DNA from: an uncultured Candidatus Melainabacteria bacterium
GTDB lineage: Bacteria > Cyanobacteriota > Vampirovibrionia > Gastranaerophilales > Gastranaerophilaceae
DNA: 64,000 bases
Assembly (NCBI GenBank): GCA_934692625.1
Contig: CAKUUC010000004.1
Span: 1-64,000 of the forward strand
Direction: 5' to 3'
Shown here: in pieces, positions 60,428 through 64,000 of the stretch
How the letters are laid out: each line of letters opens with the position of its first letter
Numbering within the stretch: the first letter of the stretch is position 1
Notes under the pieces: model-generated
Database searches by the model: none
What the model saw: only the letters and a program-made list of their open reading frames with translations
Told to the model about the DNA's origin: nothing
Made by a program: the position numbers and the translations under genes

Positions 60428-60997
60428 ATGATTGAAACATTTGATAATACTACACAAGAAATTTTAAAAGAATTAGAAAAAACTCAAAAACAATTTTGGA
60501 ATATATCAAGAACTACAGCAGAATTTTTGTATAACTTGATTGTTGATTCAAAATCACAAAGTGTAATTGAAGTTGGAACTTCTAACGGTTATTCTGGAAT
60601 TTGGATTGGAAAAGCATTAAAAAAAACTGGCGGAAAACTTACAACAATTGAGTTTTACGACAAAAGACTGGATATTGCAAAAGAAAATTTTGAAAAATGC
60701 GGTGTGGCAGATATTATCACTACAAAAAAAGGTGATGCAGCAACTATTTTAGAATATTTGCCCGATGATTTTGAATGTGATTTTGCATTTGTTGATGCGA
60801 ATAAAGCACAATATATCAAATTTTTCCATTTGATAGCACCACATCTAAAAGTTGGCGGTTATATTGCGTGCGATAATGTAATTTCTCATGCGGCAAAAGT
60901 ACAAACATTTATTGATGATATAAATGCAAATCCGGATTACGAAAATGTTGTATTACCATTGCCGGCAGGTTTGTCTTTGGCTAAAAAATTACGATAG
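60428..60997 (+). CDS. SAM-dependent O-methyltransferase
   Basis: 189 residues, class I methyltransferase of the bacterial COMT-like (Methyltransf_3) group. SAM motif VIEVGTSNGYSGIWIGKAL, acidic TIEFYDKRLDIAKENF, KKGDAATIL, and FAFVDANKAQYIKFFHLI with the metal-site DANK. Then GGYIACDNVISHA. Acceptor unknown (catechol-like or a natural product). It starts three bases after the propeller gene with no clear ribosome site, so it is probably translated by coupling. Confidence 0.87.
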   Translation: MIETFDNTTQEILKELEKTQKQFWNISRTTAEFLYNLIVDSKSQSVIEVGTSNGYSGIWIGKALKKTGGKLTTIEFYDKRLDIAKENFEKCGVADIITTKKGDAATILEYLPDDFECDFAFVDANKAQYIKFFHLIAPHLKVGGYIACDNVISHAAKVQTFIDDINANPDYENVVLPLPAGLSLAKKLR

Positions 60998-61011
60998 TAA
61001 AGGAGAAAAAA

Positions 61012-61326
61012 ATGAGTGAAGATTGTATTTTTTGCAAAATAATTAATGGTGATTTTGGAACAGAATTTGTTTATGAAACTGATAATACCGTAGTTTTTAA
61101 AGACATCAATCCAAAGGCTCCAATTCATTTGTTAGTTTGTCCAAAAACTCATGTACCATCATTGAATGAACTTGAAGACAAAAACTTAATGGCTGAACTT
61201 TTGCAAACAGTTAAAGATGTTACTAAAAAGATTGGTCTAAAATCTTACAAAACATTGATAAATACAGGAAAAGAAGCAGGGCAAGAAGTTTTTCACCTGC
61301 ACATACACATTTTGGGCGAAAAATAA
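61012..61326 (+). CDS. hinT: HIT-family hydrolase (HinT-like)
   Basis: Purine nucleoside phosphoramidase-type histidine triad protein. 104 residues, typical length. CIFCKIINGDF near the start, FKDINPKAPIHLLVCPKTH, and the active-site triad EVFHLHIHILGEK. AAAGGAG before the ATG. Last gene of the grpE operon run. Substrate and role in bacteria are only partly known. Confidence 0.93.
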   Translation: MSEDCIFCKIINGDFGTEFVYETDNTVVFKDINPKAPIHLLVCPKTHVPSLNELEDKNLMAELLQTVKDVTKKIGLKSYKTLINTGKEAGQEVFHLHIHILGEK

Positions 61327-61399
61327 TATAAATTTTGCAAATTTTAATATTTTGTAAAATTTTATTGCTAATAATTAAAGTTTTCATAAAAAATGTCGA

Positions 61400-61435
61400 A
61401 ATACACCTTGTAAGAGATTATAAAGGTGTATTTTT
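61400..61435 (+). promoter_or_regulatory. Hairpin sequestering the Shine-Dalgarno of the 61436 gene
   Basis: AATACACCTT (61400-61409) and AAGGTGTATT (61423-61432) are a perfect 10-bp stem with a 13-base loop. The right arm includes AAGGTG, the only ribosome site of the next ORF, seven bases before its ATG. Five T residues follow the stem, so it can also act as a terminator of the upstream operon. Confidence 0.65.
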
Positions 61436-62875
61436 ATGGTTGAAAGAATCAGTTCTCAACAAGTAAGTAGCAATAATGCGGCTCAAACAACACAAACCAG
61501 AAAAGTTCAACAATCCGGTAAAAAACCTATTTTTGAACCATCAGATAATAAAAAATGTGCTACTTCACAAACATTAGCGGACGGTTCAACATCTGTAACA
61601 CATGCAGACGGTACTGTCGAGGTGACAAAACCTGACGGAACAAAAATTATTACTAATAAAAAGAACAATTACACCAAAACAATAAACCCTGACAAAAGTT
61701 CAGTAGAGCAAAAAGATAATAAAACAACTTACAGAAATAAAGATAATAAAATAACAAAAATTGTTGAAGAAAAAAATGGCAAAGAAGTTCGCACAAACTT
61801 TGAATATAGCGATAAGAAAGTCATTGCAAGAGTTTATGACGGTACTGATGACAATGCAAATTTGACATCAGTAACCGTTTCCGAACAAAAAGACGGACAT
61901 AAAATTTCATCAAAATATAATTCAGAAGAAGACATGAAAAATAACAAATTGTCTGAACGAATTATTGATATTGATAACCCTACAACAATGAAAACGGAAA
62001 AATATTCTTATGATGAAAATGGGAATATTAAAATTGTGACAACAGACACTTCAGGCAAATCAACAACAAAGTATACGAATTCTGAAGGTAAAGAAATTCC
62101 AGAAACAGATTTTAAAGAAGAGGCGCCAGATAAACCGGATACCGAAGACGGAAAAACAACTCATACAGTTGTCAAAGGCGAAACAATTCATAAAATGGTA
62201 ACAGATGCCTTGAAAACACAAGGCATTGACGCTCCGACCGATGAACAAATAAAAGCAGCAAAGAAAGCGTTTCTTGCAGAAAATAATGATTTGGTTCAAA
62301 CCTATACAGGTTCTAAAAAAGAATGGCAAAATAATAAATTTTTTATGCCAGATGCTGTTGTAAAATTTCCAGATTTTAAGAAAGTTTTTTCAAATGAAGA
62401 AACGAAAATAGATAAGACTGATAAATCTGATAAAACAACAACAACAAATGATAAAAAAGCTGCAGAAGAACAAAGAGCTGAAATTCAGCAACAATTGGGC
62501 GACAAATACGTTGTTGAGTTGGATAAAGACGGTAAAATTGTGGTTAAAGATACCAAGGGTAATGTTTTGCCGGAGATGACAAAGTTGGCAAATGACAACA
62601 CTACCGATGAAGAAAACATTGACAAAATGATGTCGATGGATAAAAACAAAAATAATCAATTAGAACTTGCCGAATACAGTAAATTTATCTACAATATGCT
62701 TGATGAAGCCAAACTTGAACTAAAAGGCGAAGATGCGGTAAAAGCACAAAAACTGATACATGAAAGCTTCAAAACGTTGGATACAAACAAAAATGGTAGA
62801 GTTGACCGCAAAGAATTGCAGGCAAAAGCTAAAGAAGTTATACAAAAATTGACCGACGATATTAGTAAGATTTAA
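61436..62875 (+). CDS. Repeat protein with LysM-like and EF-hand motifs
   Basis: 479 residues, no signal peptide. N-terminal third has short beta repeats (LADGSTSVTHADGTVEVTKPDGTKIITN), partly like the 39400 protein. THTVVKGETIHKMVTDAL (about 240) resembles the start of a LysM, a glycan-binding module, though the rest of it is diverged. Near the C-terminus two EF-hand loops (DKNKNNQLELAEY and DTNKNGRVDRKEL) should bind calcium. Probably an envelope or secreted structural protein exported by a non-Sec route, which is inference. Its ribosome site is buried in a hairpin. Confidence 0.7.
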   Translation: MVERISSQQVSSNNAAQTTQTRKVQQSGKKPIFEPSDNKKCATSQTLADGSTSVTHADGTVEVTKPDGTKIITNKKNNYTKTINPDKSSVEQKDNKTTYRNKDNKITKIVEEKNGKEVRTNFEYSDKKVIARVYDGTDDNANLTSVTVSEQKDGHKISSKYNSEEDMKNNKLSERIIDIDNPTTMKTEKYSYDENGNIKIVTTDTSGKSTTKYTNSEGKEIPETDFKEEAPDKPDTEDGKTTHTVVKGETIHKMVTDALKTQGIDAPTDEQIKAAKKAFLAENNDLVQTYTGSKKEWQNNKFFMPDAVVKFPDFKKVFSNEETKIDKTDKSDKTTTTNDKKAAEEQRAEIQQQLGDKYVVELDKDGKIVVKDTKGNVLPEMTKLANDNTTDEENIDKMMSMDKNKNNQLELAEYSKFIYNMLDEAKLELKGEDAVKAQKLIHESFKTLDTNKNGRVDRKELQAKAKEVIQKLTDDISKI

Positions 62876-62900
62876 AAAATTATTCTGATATTTTTAAAGT

Positions 62901-63227
62901 TTATATTGTCAGGATACTTTTTATAAAAGAGTTTATTGCGCCAAGTTTTGTTTTGTCATTTTTTAGCAAAGATAAATTTGAAAGGATTTCTTTTTCAAAA
63001 TCTACACAAGTAGTTTTTTCCGAAAAATTAAACAAATCTGACAACGAAACATTCAATGCTGTCGAAATTTTTACAAGATTTTCAGGTGATGGAAAATAAC
63101 GACCTCTTTCGATTGAACTAATACTGTTAATTTCTATCTCTACAATTTCTGCAAGTTTTTCTTGAGTCAAATTGTTTAATTTTCTATATTTTTGAATACT
63201 TTTTCCAAGATTTTCTTTTAAATTCAT
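62901..63227 (-). CDS. XRE-family helix-turn-helix regulator
   Basis: 108 residues: HTH NLGKSIQKYRKLNNLTQEKLAEIVEIEINSISSIERGRYFPSPENLVKISTALNVSLSDLF, followed by about 45 residues with no named domain. Similar in layout to the module 3 regulator at 43080. AAAGGAAAG precedes the ATG. It is divergent from a glycosyltransferase gene, with TATACATGTATA between them, so it may control that gene. Confidence 0.87.
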   Translation of the reverse strand: MNLKENLGKSIQKYRKLNNLTQEKLAEIVEIEINSISSIERGRYFPSPENLVKISTALNVSLSDLFNFSEKTTCVDFEKEILSNLSLLKNDKTKLGAINSFIKSILTI

Positions 63228-63292
63228 AAAATCTTTCCTTTTAAAAATAATTTTAGGTGGTTTTTACAAATTTAATAACATTGCAATACTTG

Positions 63293-63344
63293 TATAAACA
63301 TATTGAAATTAACAGTTATACATGTATAATATATTTGTATTACA
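63293..63344. promoter_or_regulatory. TATACATGTATA palindrome between XRE and GT2 genes
   Basis: A perfect 12-bp palindrome at 63317-63328, flanked by related TTGTATAAACATA (63294) and TTGTATTACATA (63335). Candidate operator for the XRE protein on the divergent promoters. Confidence 0.4.
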
Positions 63345-63394
63345 TAGAAAAAAGCAAAAAAAGACTATCTAATACATATAATAAAGGAGAGGTT

Positions 63395-64000
63395 GTGACA
63401 AAAGTATCTGTTATTATTCCCGTATATAACACGGCAAAATTTTTAGAAAGATGTTTAAACAGTTTGGTTGAACAAACATTAAAGGCCATTGAAATAATTT
63501 GTATTGATGATGGTTCTACTGATAATTCTATTGAAATTTTAGAAACATTTTCGAAAAATGATAATCGTATAAAAATATTTCACACAGAACATTTTGGACC
63601 ATCATTTGCAAGGAATTTAGGAATAAGTAATGCTCATGGAGAATATATAAGTTTTGTGGATTCAGATGATTGGTTAGACAAAAATTTTTTAGAAAATCTA
63701 TATTATGCCGCAATTTCAACTAATTCAGACATCTCTGTCGGGGGAATAATCAGGCAACACAAGTTCAACAGAACTATAAAATTATCTTTTGACAAAATTT
63801 TAACTACAGATGATGTAAATTTAAAGTTTGAACTTTGCGATGTTCCTGAACTTTCTTATGTTTGGAATAAAATTTATAAACTGGAAAAACTCAAAAATTT
63901 GAACTTAAAATTTGAAGAAGGAATATTTTTTGAAGATTGTATTTTTACTCCGCAAGTTTTATTTTATACTGACAAAATGACTGTTGTGCCTGACTCATAT
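63395..64000 (+). CDS. Glycosyltransferase family 2, 5' part (cut by window edge)
   Basis: Open from GTG 63395 to the window end (202 codons). AAGGAG lies five bases before the GTG. The GT-A start is textbook: VSVIIPVYNTAKFLERCLNSLVEQTLKAIEIICIDDGSTDNS, then FGPSFARNLGISNAHGEYISFVDSDDWLDKNFLENLY with the metal-binding DxD (DSDD). It probably builds a surface polysaccharide or glycosylates a surface protein; donor and acceptor unknown. Confidence 0.9.
   Translation, partial: MTKVSVIIPVYNTAKFLERCLNSLVEQTLKAIEIICIDDGSTDNSIEILETFSKNDNRIKIFHTEHFGPSFARNLGISNAHGEYISFVDSDDWLDKNFLENLYYAAISTNSDISVGGIIRQHKFNRTIKLSFDKILTTDDVNLKFELCDVPELSYVWNKIYKLEKLKNLNLKFEEGIFFEDCIFTPQVLFYTDKMTVVPDSY

Noticed and set aside
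1..64000. CRISPR arrays, prophage or IS transposase genes
   Set aside because: No regularly spaced repeats, cas-like, phage structural or transposase proteins were found on reading both strands.

Overview
The window is AT-rich, gene-dense bacterial DNA. The most likely source is a gut member of the non-photosynthetic cyanobacterial sister lineage (Vampirovibrionia/Melainabacteria, order Gastranaerophilales). This is inference from gene content: a Ycf45-like R3H ATPase typical of cyanobacteria and plastids, a heptosyltransferase and KdsC-type phosphatase pointing to a Gram-negative envelope, a PPi-dependent phosphofructokinase, a small flagellar rod operon, and orphan prepilin-like proteins. 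No rRNA, plasmid, phage, IS transposase or CRISPR array was seen. Two tRNAs are present: Cys(GCA) and Leu(GAG).

Layout. 0-8 kb: the 3' end of a prepilin gene, then dnaG-rpoD (directly abutting, minus strand), three small unknown genes around a repeat-rich gap with a candidate structured RNA, a one-domain LuxR regulator and lepA. 8-13.7 kb: a secreted TPR protein, a small exported protein, a coupled C_GCAxxG_C_C / crcB / endonuclease IV-like run, and dnaN. 13.9-21.1 kb: prepilin plus divergent XRE regulator, thiL, a GAF-GGDEF-HD protein, a GT9 heptosyltransferase, rsmD, a GT29 sialyltransferase-like enzyme and kdsC. 21.3-26 kb: adk, a membrane histidine kinase, and a pabB-pabC fusion coupled to pabA. 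26.3-32.2 kb: the Ycf45-like ATPase, a second prepilin/XRE pair, two unknown proteins and tRNA-Cys. 32.7-36.1 kb: flagellar rod genes (FlgF/G-like, flgG, flgB, flgC) and a DUF3137-like membrane protein. 36.1-42.2 kb: tRNA-Leu, gloA, murA and manC, with unknown genes between. 42.2-52.5 kb: a third prepilin/XRE pair, then an accessory block with a putative HExxH metalloprotease, a 1744-residue GNAT plus helical-repeat protein, and a GNAT-like protein. 52.5-64 kb: a PLP aminotransferase, an ABC-F ATPase, PPi-PFK, grpE-dnaJ with three genes behind them, hinT, an EF-hand/LysM-like protein, and an XRE regulator divergent from a GT2 gene cut by the window edge.

Patterns worth attention. (1) Three prepilin-like genes each stand head-to-head with a small XRE regulator, with different operator-like repeats in each gap. 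(2) Many genes have a -10 hexamer only 6-9 nt before the start codon and no Shine-Dalgarno, implying leaderless mRNAs. (3) A set of palindromic intergenic repeats recurs in several gaps, one copy beside a duplicated tRNA-Leu 3' end. (4) The Shine-Dalgarno at 61.4 kb lies inside a perfect 10-bp stem. Starts were moved from the longest ORF where ribosome binding sites or promoters argued for it.
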